A stretch of DNA of 64,000 nucleotides, taken from contig QDFQ01000001.1 of the NCBI GenBank assembly GCA_003075315.1, positions 248,001 to 312,000 on the forward strand. Reading direction: 5' to 3'. Both the position numbers and the translations under genes were made by a program. The stretch is from Arthrobacter sp. TPD3018. GTDB lineage: Bacteria > Pseudomonadota > Alphaproteobacteria > Sphingomonadales > Sphingomonadaceae. The notes under the pieces were generated by a model that did not search any database, was not told the origin of the DNA, and saw nothing but the letters and a program-made list of their open reading frames with translations. Shown here piece after piece: positions 50,497-58,934 of this stretch. Each line of letters starts with the position of its first letter. Position 1 is the first letter of the stretch.

Positions 50497-51141
50497 TTGG
50501 CGCTGCCCGTGGCCGATGTCGATGTCCCTGCCGTCACGCCGACGGCGGTCATCTTCGATATCGGTCGGGTCTTGTACGACTGGGATCCCCGGATCCTCTA
50601 CCGGCGCCTGATCGACGACGATCGGGCGCTCGATGCATTCCTGCGCGACGTCGTCACGCACGAATGGCATTTCCAGCATGACGCTGGGCGCGACTTCGCC
50701 GACACGTCGGCGGAGCTTTCCGCGTTGTATCCGCAGCATGCCGACCTGATCGCCGCCTGGGGCCCGCGGTTCCTGGAGAGTATCGGCGATCCGATCCCCG
50801 GGATGCCCGCGCTGGTCGACGAACTGGAGGCGGCGAACGTGCCGCTGTACGCGATCACCAACTTCAGCCACGAATTCTGGCCGCCGTTCCGGGCGCGCGA
50901 ATCGGCGATGTTCGATCGCTTCCGCGACATCGTGGTGTCGGGCGCGGAGAAGCTGGTGAAGCCGGATGCGGCGATTTACCAGCTGGCGCTGGCTCGGTTC
51001 GGGCTGGAGGCTCGTCGCACGGTGTTCATCGACGACAATGCGGCGAACGTTGCGGGGGCGCAGGGCGTCGGGCTGATCGCGCTGCATTTCGAGGGTGAGC
51101 CGAAGCTGCGCGGGGAGCTGCGGGCGTTGGGGTTGCTGTAA
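50497..51141 (+). CDS. HAD-family hydrolase
   Basis: About 214 residues; start is TTG 50497 or GTG 50509. HAD subfamily IA. Motif I is AVIFDIGRVLYDWDPRILYR (the nucleophile Asp followed by I-G-x-V-L, as in the YihX-like group), motif II ITNFS, motif III lysine in KLVKPDAAIYQLAL, and motif IV FIDDNAANVAGAQGVGL. A phosphatase or haloacid dehalogenase on an unknown small substrate. Confidence 0.9.
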   Translation: MALPVADVDVPAVTPTAVIFDIGRVLYDWDPRILYRRLIDDDRALDAFLRDVVTHEWHFQHDAGRDFADTSAELSALYPQHADLIAAWGPRFLESIGDPIPGMPALVDELEAANVPLYAITNFSHEFWPPFRARESAMFDRFRDIVVSGAEKLVKPDAAIYQLALARFGLEARRTVFIDDNAANVAGAQGVGLIALHFEGEPKLRGELRALGLL

Positions 51142-51180
51142 GGGGCGCGGAGGGTCGAGCGCGGTGGCGCTCCCCTTTGT

Positions 51181-51208
51181 CGTCATCCCGGTGGAGGCCG
51201 GGATGACG
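51181..51208. repeat. Short hairpin related to the CGTCATCCCGG repeat
   Basis: CGTCATCCCGG-TGGAGG-CCGGGATGACG: perfect 11-bp arms, 40 bases after the HAD gene stop; may double as terminator. Confidence 0.75.
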
Positions 51209-51239
51209 GAGGTTGGGTGGGCCGGCCTTTCACACGTTC

Positions 51240-51336
51240 CGTCATTCCCGCGGAGGCGGGAATCCATATTCTCTGACGGTTGCGTATCTTGCGGTGAGGG
51301 TAGCGCGTCTGGATTCCCGCCTTCGCGGGAATGACG
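51240..51336. repeat. Palindromic repeat family B, copy 3
   Basis: CGTCATTCCCGCGGAGGCGG at the left and CCCGCCTTCGCGGGAATGACG at the right. The centre (TTCTCTGACGGTTGCGTATC) is more diverged than in copies 1 and 2. Lies downstream of rsh. Confidence 0.88.
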
Positions 51337-51366
51337 GGGACGGTGGTGCGACGGTTGCCCGCTTCC

Positions 51367-53469
51367 CTACACCCGCTCCACCGCGTTGACCGCATCTGCC
51401 GCGCGCAGGGCGGCGATCAGGCGCATCAGTTGGTGGATGTCGTGGACTTCGACATCGATGACGTTGGTGTGGAAGATCGTGTCGCGCGTATCGAGGCGCA
51501 GTGCGATGATATTGGCGCGGTGGGCGCCGATGATCGTCGAGACGATGCCGAGCGCACCGGGTTCGTTCTTCACCTGCACCGAAATGCGCGCGACCGCGCC
51601 TTCGCTCTGGTCGCCCCAGTCGACATCGACCCAGTCGGTTTCGTCCGCGCCGCGTTCGGCGAGTTCGGCGAGGACGCGGCAGTCGATCGCATGCACCTCG
51701 ATCCCCGCATCCGGGCGGCGCAGGCCGACGATGCGGTCGCCGGGCACCGGATGGCAGCATTCGGCGAGGTCGAAGGCGACACCGGGGGTCAGCCCCTTGA
51801 TCGAGATGGCGGTCGATTGCGGCGCGATCAGCGCGAGATCGGCACCGGCCGAACCCGGCATCAGCGCCTCCATCACCGTCGCGTCGGACACGGTTCGCCG
51901 GGCGATCCCCGCCATCAGCGTCGCCTCGTCGCCCATCTTCAGCCGCGACAGCGCATGGGTGAGCGCATCGGGGCCGAGCGGCGCGGGCAGGCGGCGGACG
52001 ATGTCGTCGTAAAGCTTGCGGCCGAGCGCGATCAGTTCGGCGCGTTCGGTTTGGCGTAAATGGCGGCGGATCGCGGCGAGCGCCTTGCCGGTGATCGCGA
52101 AGTTGAGCCAGCCGGGCTGCGGCACCTGCCCCTTGGAGCGGAGCACCTGCACTTGGTCGCCATTCTCGATGACGGTCGACAGGGGTACGACGCGGCCGTT
52201 GATCTTGGCGCCGACCGCCTGGTCGCCGAGATCGGTGTGGACGGCATAGGCGAAATCGATCGGCGTCGCGCCCTTGGGCAGCTGGATCAGCTCGCCCTTG
52301 GGCGTGAAGGCGAAGATGCGATCCTGGTACATCGCCATGCGCGTGTGTTCGAGCAGCTCTTCAGGGCTGCCCGCGGTTTCCAGGATTTCGACGAGGTCGG
52401 CGATCCAGCTGTGCTGGCTGTCGGCGCGGACCTTCTTTTCCTTATACGCCCAATGCGCGGCGAGGCCGAATTCAGCCTCCGCATGCATCTCGGGCGTCCT
52501 GATCTGGATCTCGATGCGCGCATTGTCGGCGTGGATCACGCTGGTGTGCAGCGAGCGATAGCCGTTGCGCTTCGGCGTCGAGATGTAATCCTTGAACCGC
52601 CCCGGCACCATCGGCCAGCGGCGGTGGATGATGCCCAGCGCCGCGTAGCAATCCTCGACCGTCGGCACGATCGCGCGGAACGCCATGATGTCGCTGAGCT
52701 GTTCGAAGCTGATGTGGCGCTCGCTCATCTTGCGCCAGATCGAATAGGGATGCTTCTCGCGGCCCGTCACCTCGGCATCGACGCCGGCACGGCCGAGCAG
52801 CAGCTTCAGGCCCGATCCGATCTTGGCGATGCGATCGCCGCCGCCGGTCTTGAGCTGATCGAGCCGCTTGGTGATCGATTCATACGCTTCGGGTTCGAGC
52901 TGCGCGAAGGCGAGCGTCTGCATCTCCTTCATGAATTCGTACATGCCGATCCGCTCGGCGAGCGGGGCGTAGATATCCATCGTCTCCTTCGCAATGCGCC
53001 GCCGCTTTTCGGGCTTCGGAATGTGATGGAGCGTGCGCATGTTGTGCAGGCGGTCGGCGAGCTTAACCAGCAGGACGCGGATGTCGTCCGACATGGCGAG
53101 CAGGAATTTGCGCAGATTTTCGGCGGCGCGCTCGTTTTCGGTCTGCGCCTCGATCTTGGAAAGCTTGGTGACGCCGTCGACCAGCCGCGCGACGTTGCGG
53201 CCGAACAGGCGCGTGATCTCTTCGGGCGTGGCGACCGTATCCTCGATCGTGTCGTGGAGGATCGCGGTGGCGATCGTCTCGTCGTCGAGCCTCAGATCGG
53301 TGAGGATGCCCGCCACTTCGATCGGGTGGCTGAAATAGGGATCGCCGCTGGCGCGCTTCTGGGAGCCATGCGCCTGCATCGAGAAGACATAGGCGCGGTT
53401 GAGCAGCGCTTCGTCCGCGTCGGGGTCGTAATCGAGGACCCGATCGACCAGTTCATATTGCCGTAGCAC
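51367..53469 (-). CDS. rsh: RSH bifunctional (p)ppGpp synthetase/hydrolase
   Basis: 700 residues, GTG start at 53469. Stringent response enzyme. HD hydrolase domain (FSHPIEVAGILTDLRLDDET, AILHDTIEDT, KLADRLHNMRTL), synthetase domain (DIMAFRAIVPTVEDCYAALG, TPKRNGYRSLHTSV, EIQIRTPEMHAEAEFGLAAH), TGS (FAFTPKGELIQLPKGATPID), a zinc-finger/helical part with ECCHPVPGD, and a C-terminal ACT domain (NEPGALGIVSTIIGAHRANI). Both catalytic sites look intact, so it should make and degrade (p)ppGpp, like the single RSH of most alphaproteobacteria. A large hairpin lies just upstream. Confidence 0.97.
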   Translation of the reverse strand: MLRQYELVDRVLDYDPDADEALLNRAYVFSMQAHGSQKRASGDPYFSHPIEVAGILTDLRLDDETIATAILHDTIEDTVATPEEITRLFGRNVARLVDGVTKLSKIEAQTENERAAENLRKFLLAMSDDIRVLLVKLADRLHNMRTLHHIPKPEKRRRIAKETMDIYAPLAERIGMYEFMKEMQTLAFAQLEPEAYESITKRLDQLKTGGGDRIAKIGSGLKLLLGRAGVDAEVTGREKHPYSIWRKMSERHISFEQLSDIMAFRAIVPTVEDCYAALGIIHRRWPMVPGRFKDYISTPKRNGYRSLHTSVIHADNARIEIQIRTPEMHAEAEFGLAAHWAYKEKKVRADSQHSWIADLVEILETAGSPEELLEHTRMAMYQDRIFAFTPKGELIQLPKGATPIDFAYAVHTDLGDQAVGAKINGRVVPLSTVIENGDQVQVLRSKGQVPQPGWLNFAITGKALAAIRRHLRQTERAELIALGRKLYDDIVRRLPAPLGPDALTHALSRLKMGDEATLMAGIARRTVSDATVMEALMPGSAGADLALIAPQSTAISIKGLTPGVAFDLAECCHPVPGDRIVGLRRPDAGIEVHAIDCRVLAELAERGADETDWVDVDWGDQSEGAVARISVQVKNEPGALGIVSTIIGAHRANIIALRLDTRDTIFHTNVIDVEVHDIHQLMRLIAALRAADAVNAVERV

Positions 53470-53492
53470 GGCCTACACATGGGCGAGGGGCA

Positions 53493-53525
53493 TGCCGCTT
53501 TGCAACACAATGTTGCAGAGCGGCA
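53493..53525. promoter_or_regulatory. 33-base near-perfect palindrome upstream of rsh
   Basis: TGCCGCTTTGCAACA and TGTTGCAGAGCGGCA (15-base arms, one mismatch) around CAA, ending 24 bases before the rsh GTG. A strong operator candidate, or an mRNA hairpin near the ribosome-binding site. The core TGCAACA-CAA-TGTTGCA is an exact palindrome. Confidence 0.55.
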
Positions 53526-53592
53526 GGCGATTTTGCGGGATCTATCAACGATGGGCCGGGGACACGCGGATCGGCGCGTCCTCGCGACACCC

Positions 53593-53916
53593 TTACGCCT
53601 TCTTGGCCTTGGCGTTGCACTTGGCGAGCTGTTCGGCGTCGTAGGCGGTGCCGCCGACGGAGAAGCTGGACAGCGTGCCGACTTCGCGCGCGACCAGTTC
53701 GCACAGCACGGCGGGACGCTCGGGCGCCTGGCCGGCGACGAAGCCGCCCTCACGCGCGCGCCATACGGTCGAGCGGGTGATGAAGCTCGCCTTGGCGGAG
53801 GGCGCCGTGGGGACGGCGACATAGGTGTCCGCACCGGCGGCGCCGGCGGCGGTCGCGCCGAACAAGGTGGTGACGGCGAGCGCCAGCGTGGGGGCGAGCG
53901 TGGACAGCAGCTTCAT
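53593..53916 (-). CDS. CC_3452-family small exported protein
   Basis: 107 residues with a signal peptide (LAPTLALAVTTLFGATAAGA). The body (APSAKASFITRSTVWRAREG then RPAVLCELVAREVGTLSSFS and AYDAEQLAKCNAKAKK) matches the alphaproteobacterial CC_3452 family. Two cysteines in the mature part may form a disulfide. Function unknown. Divergent from the HxlR gene. Confidence 0.8.
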   Translation of the reverse strand: MKLLSTLAPTLALAVTTLFGATAAGAAGADTYVAVPTAPSAKASFITRSTVWRAREGGFVAGQAPERPAVLCELVAREVGTLSSFSVGGTAYDAEQLAKCNAKAKKA

Positions 53917-54061
53917 GACGAGGGGTCCTCCCGAACCGATTCGCAGGTGATGACGATGCGCGCCCGCTACCTATTTCGGTTTTAGGTTGCAACGGAAAAC
54001 GTATAAAGGCTGTCTTGTCGGCCGGTTTGTGCGATACGCTGTCGACGATCAGACGAGGATC

Positions 54062-54571
54062 ATGATGCCGACACCGGCCGATGGGCCCGATTCCGCGTGC
54101 GCTGCGCCGATCCGGGAAACGCTGCGCGAAACGTTGCGGGAATGCAGCCTGCCCGCGGCGCTGGAGGCGATGGGCGAGCGCTGGGCCTTCCTGATCCTGC
54201 GCGCGGCGTTCAACGGCCTGCACCATTTCGAGGAATTCCAGGCCGAGCTGGGCATCGCCCGTAACATCCTGGCGAACCGGCTGGGACGGCTGGTCGAGCA
54301 TGGCATTCTGCAGCGCGAGGCGATGCCCGCCGACCGGCGCAAGATCCGCTATACGCTGACCGAAAAGGGCCATGCGCTGCTGCCGACGATGATCGCCCTG
54401 CGGCAATGGGGCGAGCGCTGGGAATTGTGCGCGCCGGCCTTTCCGATCCTGGTCGACGCGCGCGACCGTCGCCCGATCGCACCGGTCGCGGTGCAGGCCC
54501 ATGACGGACGCATATTGGGCAAGGGCGACCTGATCTGGGCGCTGCCGGAGGATGTCGACGACCCGATGTAA
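54062..54571 (+). CDS. HxlR-family winged-helix regulator
   Basis: 169 residues from the ATG at 54062. The HxlR domain reads CSLPAALEAMGERWAFLILR, then FEEFQAELGIARNILANRLG, LVEHGILQREAMPADRRKIR and YTLTEKGHALLP, the classic family layout, followed by a ~45-residue C-terminal domain. Likely regulates itself or the divergent CC_3452 gene; ACCTA/TAGGT half-sites at 53969-53987 are a weak operator candidate. Effector unknown. Confidence 0.9.
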   Translation: MMPTPADGPDSACAAPIRETLRETLRECSLPAALEAMGERWAFLILRAAFNGLHHFEEFQAELGIARNILANRLGRLVEHGILQREAMPADRRKIRYTLTEKGHALLPTMIALRQWGERWELCAPAFPILVDARDRRPIAPVAVQAHDGRILGKGDLIWALPEDVDDPM

Positions 54572-54668
54572 GCGGTGCCGACAAAACTACCCTATAGCAT
54601 GGTACTAATACTGTTAACCCATTCATCTTGATTGATACTTTTTATGATCCGCGTCAAAACGGCACCCT

Positions 54669-55598
54669 ATGCAGGTGATGTTTGAACGCGCGCGCGACGC
54701 TCTTGCCTTCCTTGAACATCAGCGGTTGGAGCCGACCGTCCCGCATTACGGCCTGGCGTTGACACATGTCACCGGTGGCAACGCCGCACTGTCGCGCGAG
54801 ATCGCCGGGCTGATCGGCGATGGCTTTCGACTGACCGCGACCGATGCCGCGCGGATGATCGCCCGGTACGTACCGTCGCCGGTCCCGACGGGGATCGCCG
54901 AACATGCCGAACGGCTGGGATCGCTGGCGGACGAAGCGCGCGCCGTCACGCGGACGGCGGGGGCGAACGTCGGCGATCTGGTGCGGGAGGCGCAGGGGGC
55001 GCTGCCGTCGGGCGACGAGACGGTGCAGCGCCTGGCCGCCGCCGAGACCGAGCTGGCCATGCTGCGGCAGCAGTTCGAAACGCTGAAGAAGGCGATGGTC
55101 GCCGACGTGCGGCGCGCGATCGATCCCGAACACGACCCGCTGACCAGCGCGCTCAAGCCCGCCTTTGCCGGCCATGTCCTCGACCAGATCGACAAGCACG
55201 ACCGGCGCTATGTGATCGTGATGCTCGGCATCGACGGGCTGGTCGAAATCAATCGTGAGTTCGGCACGAGCGTGGGCGACAACGTGCTCAACGGCTTCGC
55301 CGCCAAGATCCAGAAGCAATTCCCCGAACAGGAGGTGATCCGCTGGGCCGGCAATGAGTTCATCGTCGTCGTGCCCGACCGGACGATCACCGCGGTGCGC
55401 AGCCAGGCCGAGGATGTGCTGTCGCTGCTCGAATCGCGGAAGTTCAAGCTGGCGGAAACCGGCGAGTGGATCGGGACGGTGACCGCATCGGGGGCAGTGG
55501 TGATGGATCAGGGCGACGATCTCACCGCGATGATCGGCCGGGCGCGCGAGACGCTGGCGGGCGCGGTCGCTGCCGGGGGAAACCGGGTCGCGGTATGA
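54669..55598 (+). CDS. Degenerate GGDEF-domain protein
   Basis: 309 residues, no transmembrane segment. The N-terminal ~140 residues are helical; the C-terminal half is a GGDEF fold (DPLTSALKPAFAGHVLDQID, VIVMLGIDGLVEINREFGTS, VGDNVLNGFAAKI, QEVIRWAGNEFIVVV). The active-site motif is AGNEF at 227-231 instead of GG[DE]EF, so cyclase activity is improbable; it may bind GTP or c-di-GMP or act as an adaptor. The N-domain resembles that of the active cyclase at 57756-58934, suggesting common origin. Confidence 0.85.
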   Translation: MQVMFERARDALAFLEHQRLEPTVPHYGLALTHVTGGNAALSREIAGLIGDGFRLTATDAARMIARYVPSPVPTGIAEHAERLGSLADEARAVTRTAGANVGDLVREAQGALPSGDETVQRLAAAETELAMLRQQFETLKKAMVADVRRAIDPEHDPLTSALKPAFAGHVLDQIDKHDRRYVIVMLGIDGLVEINREFGTSVGDNVLNGFAAKIQKQFPEQEVIRWAGNEFIVVVPDRTITAVRSQAEDVLSLLESRKFKLAETGEWIGTVTASGAVVMDQGDDLTAMIGRARETLAGAVAAGGNRVAV

Positions 55599-55632
55599 TC
55601 GAGCAGGCCTGCGCTTTCGGCAGATCCCGCCG

Positions 55633-56409
55633 TTACATCAGCAGCTTGACCCCGACGATGGCGAGGACGGTTGCCAGCACCGGGCGCAGCGCCGCCTCGC
55701 GCATCACGCCCGCCAGCAGGCTGCCGACGATGATGCCCGGGATCGACCCGATCAGCAGCGATCCGAGCAGACCGAGATCGACCGAGCCGAGCAGCCAATG
55801 GCCCGTACCCGCCAGCAGCGTCAGCGGCACCGCATGCGCGATGTCGGCGCCGACCAGGCTTTTGAGGGGATGGCGCGGGTAGAGGACGAGCAGCGCCGTC
55901 ATGCCGAGCGCGCCGGCGCCGACCGAGGTCAGCGACACCAGTACGCCCAGGATCGCACCGAGTAGCACGGTGAGCGCCACCGGTTCGCGCCCGTCGGTTT
56001 CGCCCAGCCGGGGGGTGAGGGCGGCGACGATGCGATGGCGCAGCAGCGTCGCGACGGCGGAGGCGACCAGCACGACGCCGAGCAGCGTGGCGAGCAGATG
56101 CTGCGTCGCGGACGAATGCTCGCTCGCCTGGCCCAACAGCAGCAAGGTGAGGATCGTCGTCGGCACGCTGCCCAGCGCCAGCCGGCGCACGATGCTCCAG
56201 TCGAGCGTGCCGCGCCAGCCGTGGACGGTGGTGCCCACCGTCTTGGTCGCCGCGGCATAGAGCAGGTCGGTGCCGACCGCGGTCGCGGGATGGAAACCGA
56301 AGGCGAGCACCAGGATCGGCGTCATCAGCGATCCGCCACCCACCCCGGTCAGGCCGACAAGAACGCCGACGAGCACGCCGGCGAGCGAATAGAGCGGTTC
56401 GATGGTCAT
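55633..56409 (-). CDS. TauE/SafE (TSUP) family permease
   Basis: 258 residues, about eight hydrophobic segments. N-terminal SLAGVLVGVLVGLTGVGGGS followed by LMTPILVLAFGFHPATAVGT is the first half of the internal duplication, and ALTVLLGAILGVLVSLTSVG followed by AGALGMTALLVL the second. Family members export sulfite or sulfur-containing organic anions; the specific substrate is not evident. Lies 16 bases downstream of the aminotransferase gene, so probably co-transcribed. Confidence 0.92.
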   Translation of the reverse strand: MTIEPLYSLAGVLVGVLVGLTGVGGGSLMTPILVLAFGFHPATAVGTDLLYAAATKTVGTTVHGWRGTLDWSIVRRLALGSVPTTILTLLLLGQASEHSSATQHLLATLLGVVLVASAVATLLRHRIVAALTPRLGETDGREPVALTVLLGAILGVLVSLTSVGAGALGMTALLVLYPRHPLKSLVGADIAHAVPLTLLAGTGHWLLGSVDLGLLGSLLIGSIPGIIVGSLLAGVMREAALRPVLATVLAIVGVKLLM

Positions 56410-56425
56410 GCGCGGCGGTCGCCGC

Positions 56426-57649
56426 TCAACCGGTTTTCTGGCCTACGGACTGGCTGGGGGTGTTGACCCCCATGGATTGCAGGTAGCGCTTCACGTTGCG
56501 CGCCGCCTGGCGCAATCGCTGTTCGTTTTCGACCAGGGCAATGCGCACGAAGCCTTCTCCATTCTCGCCGTAGCCCACCCCTGGCGCAACCGCGACCTGA
56601 GCGTGAGTCAGCAATTGTTTGGAGAACTCAAGGCTGCCTAAGTGCGCGACCGCAGGCGGCAGCGGCGCCCAGGCGAACATCGACGCGCGTGGGCTGGGGA
56701 TGTCCCAGCCGGCGCGCGCGAAGCTTTCGACCAGCACGTCGCGGCGCTTGTGATAGAGCTGGCGGTTCTTGTCGACGATGTCCTGCGGGCCGTTGAGCGC
56801 GGCGCAGGCGGCGGCCTGGATGGGCGTGAAGGCGCCATAGTCGAGGTAGGACTTCACGCGCGTCATCGCCGCGATCAGCTTGGCGTTGCCGACCGCGAAG
56901 CCGATGCGCCAGCCGGCCATGCTGTACGTCTTGCTGAGCGAGGTGAATTCGATCGCGACGTCCTTCGCCCCCTTCACCTGCAGGATCGAAGGGGTCGGAT
57001 TGCCGTCGTAATACAGCTCCGAATAGGCGAGGTCGCTGATGATCCAGACCTTGTTCTCGCGCGCCCAGGCGACGAGGCGTTCGTAGAAGGCGAGGTCGAC
57101 CGCTTCCGCCGTCGGGTTGGACGGATAGTTGACCACCAGCACCGACGGGCGCGGCACGGTGAAGGCCATCGCGCGCTCGAGGCTTTCGAAATAGGCCTCG
57201 TCGGGCGTCGTCGGCACCGCGCGGATCGTCGCGCCGGCGATGATGAAGCCGAAGGTGTGGATCGGATAGCTGGGGTTGGGCGCGAGGATGACGTCGCCCG
57301 GCGCGGTGATCGCGGTCGCCAGGCTGGCGAGCCCTTCCTTCGACCCCATCGTCACCACGACCTCGGTCTCGGGATCAAGATCGACGCCGAAGCGGCGGCC
57401 GTAATAGTTCGCCTGCGCGCGGCGCAGGCCGGGGATGCCCTTGGACTGCGAATAGCCGTGGGCGTCGGGCTTTTTCGTCACCTCGATCAATTTGTCGAGG
57501 ACGTGCGGCGGCGGCGGCAGATCGGGGTTGCCCATGCCGAGATCGATGATGTCCTCGCCCGCCGCGCGCGCCGCGGCCCGCATGCCGTTGACTTCGGCGA
57601 TGACATAGGGCGGCAGGCGCTTGATGCGGTAGAATTCGTCGTCGGACAT
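56426..57649 (-). CDS. Class I/II aminotransferase (AlaC-like)
   Basis: 407 residues, PLP-dependent fold type I. Motifs: DIIDLGMGNPDLPPPPHVLD, VVTMGSKEGLASLATAI, APNPSYPIHTFGFIIAGA, VVNYPSNPTAEAVD, ISDLAYSELYYDG and the PLP lysine in SLSKTYSMAGWRIGFAVGN. The overall wording is that of the alanine/valine-type AlaC group rather than aspartate aminotransferase. Substrate call is by family resemblance only. Confidence 0.9.
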   Translation of the reverse strand: MSDDEFYRIKRLPPYVIAEVNGMRAAARAAGEDIIDLGMGNPDLPPPPHVLDKLIEVTKKPDAHGYSQSKGIPGLRRAQANYYGRRFGVDLDPETEVVVTMGSKEGLASLATAITAPGDVILAPNPSYPIHTFGFIIAGATIRAVPTTPDEAYFESLERAMAFTVPRPSVLVVNYPSNPTAEAVDLAFYERLVAWARENKVWIISDLAYSELYYDGNPTPSILQVKGAKDVAIEFTSLSKTYSMAGWRIGFAVGNAKLIAAMTRVKSYLDYGAFTPIQAAACAALNGPQDIVDKNRQLYHKRRDVLVESFARAGWDIPSPRASMFAWAPLPPAVAHLGSLEFSKQLLTHAQVAVAPGVGYGENGEGFVRIALVENEQRLRQAARNVKRYLQSMGVNTPSQSVGQKTG

Positions 57650-57755
57650 GGCTCACCTGATCGTGGACGCCATGACCCTAACGCGCAGGCGCGGGTTTCA
57701 CCACTTCAATCGGGCTGGTGCCGCAGAACGTGGCGCGGTGCGTCGCGACGCATGC

Positions 57756-58934
57756 TCAACCGCCCGGGTCGCCGGGTTGCGCGACGATGACGCGGTTCTT
57801 GCCTGCACGCTTGGCGGCGTAAAGCGCGGCGTCGGCAGCGCGCATGGCGGCCCGTGGATCGCTTTCCAGCGGGGCAAGGCCGATCGAGACGGTGATGCAG
57901 CCGATCGACGTGCCCGTTTCCGAATTGACGAAGCTGCGCATTTCCAGCCCCTCGCGCATCCCCTCCAGCAGGGCGCGTGCGCTGTCGATCGCCGTGCCGG
58001 GGAACAGGCAGGCGAATTCCTCGCCGCCGTGCCGCGCCACCACCGCCTTGTCGCCGAGCGCGGTCTTGAGATGGCGCGCGACGACCTTCAGCACGCGGTC
58101 GCCCGCCTCATGGCCGTGGATGTCGTTGATCCGCTTGAAATCGTCGATGTCGCAGAGCGCGACGCAGCGCGGCTCCGGCCCGGTCTCGCGCGCGAGCCGG
58201 GTATCGAAGCTGCGGCGGTTGGGCAGGCGGGTCAGATGGTCCTGCTCGGCGGTGCGGCGCGCGGCGTTGAGGCGGCTGCGCAGCCGCGTCGTCTCGCGCT
58301 CCATCGTATCGAGCTGGTGCGCGAGGTCGCGCGTCGCATCCACCGCGGCGGTGGTGAGCATCACCAGCCGCCCGAGCGATGCGCAGGGATCGGCCGCCAT
58401 TTCCTGCATCGTGCCGCCCAGCGCGGCTTCATAGGCGCGGGCCGAATCGCTCGACCGGCCGAGGAGGCGGCTGTTTTCGAGCATCGCGGCCTGCAGCGTG
58501 TCGCCGAGATCGGCGAGCGTCGCGGCATGGTTGCGCTCGGCGAGCGCCTGCGTCGGCAGTCGGTCGAGGAAGGCGGGCGAGACGGGCTCGCCAGTGCGGA
58601 CGCGCGCGTCGATCGCCTCGGCCAGTGCAGGATCGTCGCCGATCGCATAGCTGCGTGCGATCAGCAGATGGTCGGGACTGGGATCGAGATCGTGCGTGTG
58701 GAGAAAGGCGACGATCCGTTCGATCAGTTCGTGATTGGCGGTGCGGCGCATCATCGCCACCGCGCCGTCCCGGTCGCCGGCGCCGCTGCCGCCGGGTGCA
58801 TTGCTGCGCGGCGGCAGCACGGCCGAGGCGGACGGGGCGGCGGCCGCAGCGGCAGCGGGGGCGGGGGGCGTGTCCAGCCCCTTCCACCACGAGGCGAGGC
58901 GCGGCAGGCGCGCCGCATTGCTACTGTGCGGCAT
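57756..58934 (-). CDS. Diguanylate cyclase (GGDEF)
   Basis: 392 residues, soluble. N-terminal Ala/Pro-rich segment, helical region to ~230, then a complete GGDEF domain: DHLTRLPNRRSFDTRL, ALCDIDDFKRINDIHGHEAG and active site RHGGEEFACLF (GGEEF at 303-307). The RxxD inhibitory site upstream of GGEEF is not seen (ALGD there), so product inhibition may be absent. The ATG overlaps the HD-GYP stop by one base, coupling synthesis of a cyclase and a phosphodiesterase. Confidence 0.93.
   Translation of the reverse strand: MPHSSNAARLPRLASWWKGLDTPPAPAAAAAAAPSASAVLPPRSNAPGGSGAGDRDGAVAMMRRTANHELIERIVAFLHTHDLDPSPDHLLIARSYAIGDDPALAEAIDARVRTGEPVSPAFLDRLPTQALAERNHAATLADLGDTLQAAMLENSRLLGRSSDSARAYEAALGGTMQEMAADPCASLGRLVMLTTAAVDATRDLAHQLDTMERETTRLRSRLNAARRTAEQDHLTRLPNRRSFDTRLARETGPEPRCVALCDIDDFKRINDIHGHEAGDRVLKVVARHLKTALGDKAVVARHGGEEFACLFPGTAIDSARALLEGMREGLEMRSFVNSETGTSIGCITVSIGLAPLESDPRAAMRAADAALYAAKRAGKNRVIVAQPGDPGG

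Noticed and set aside
53969..53987. ACCTA/TAGGT pair as the HxlR operator
   Set aside because: Arms of only five bases with a nine-base spacer; too weak to list as a feature on its own.
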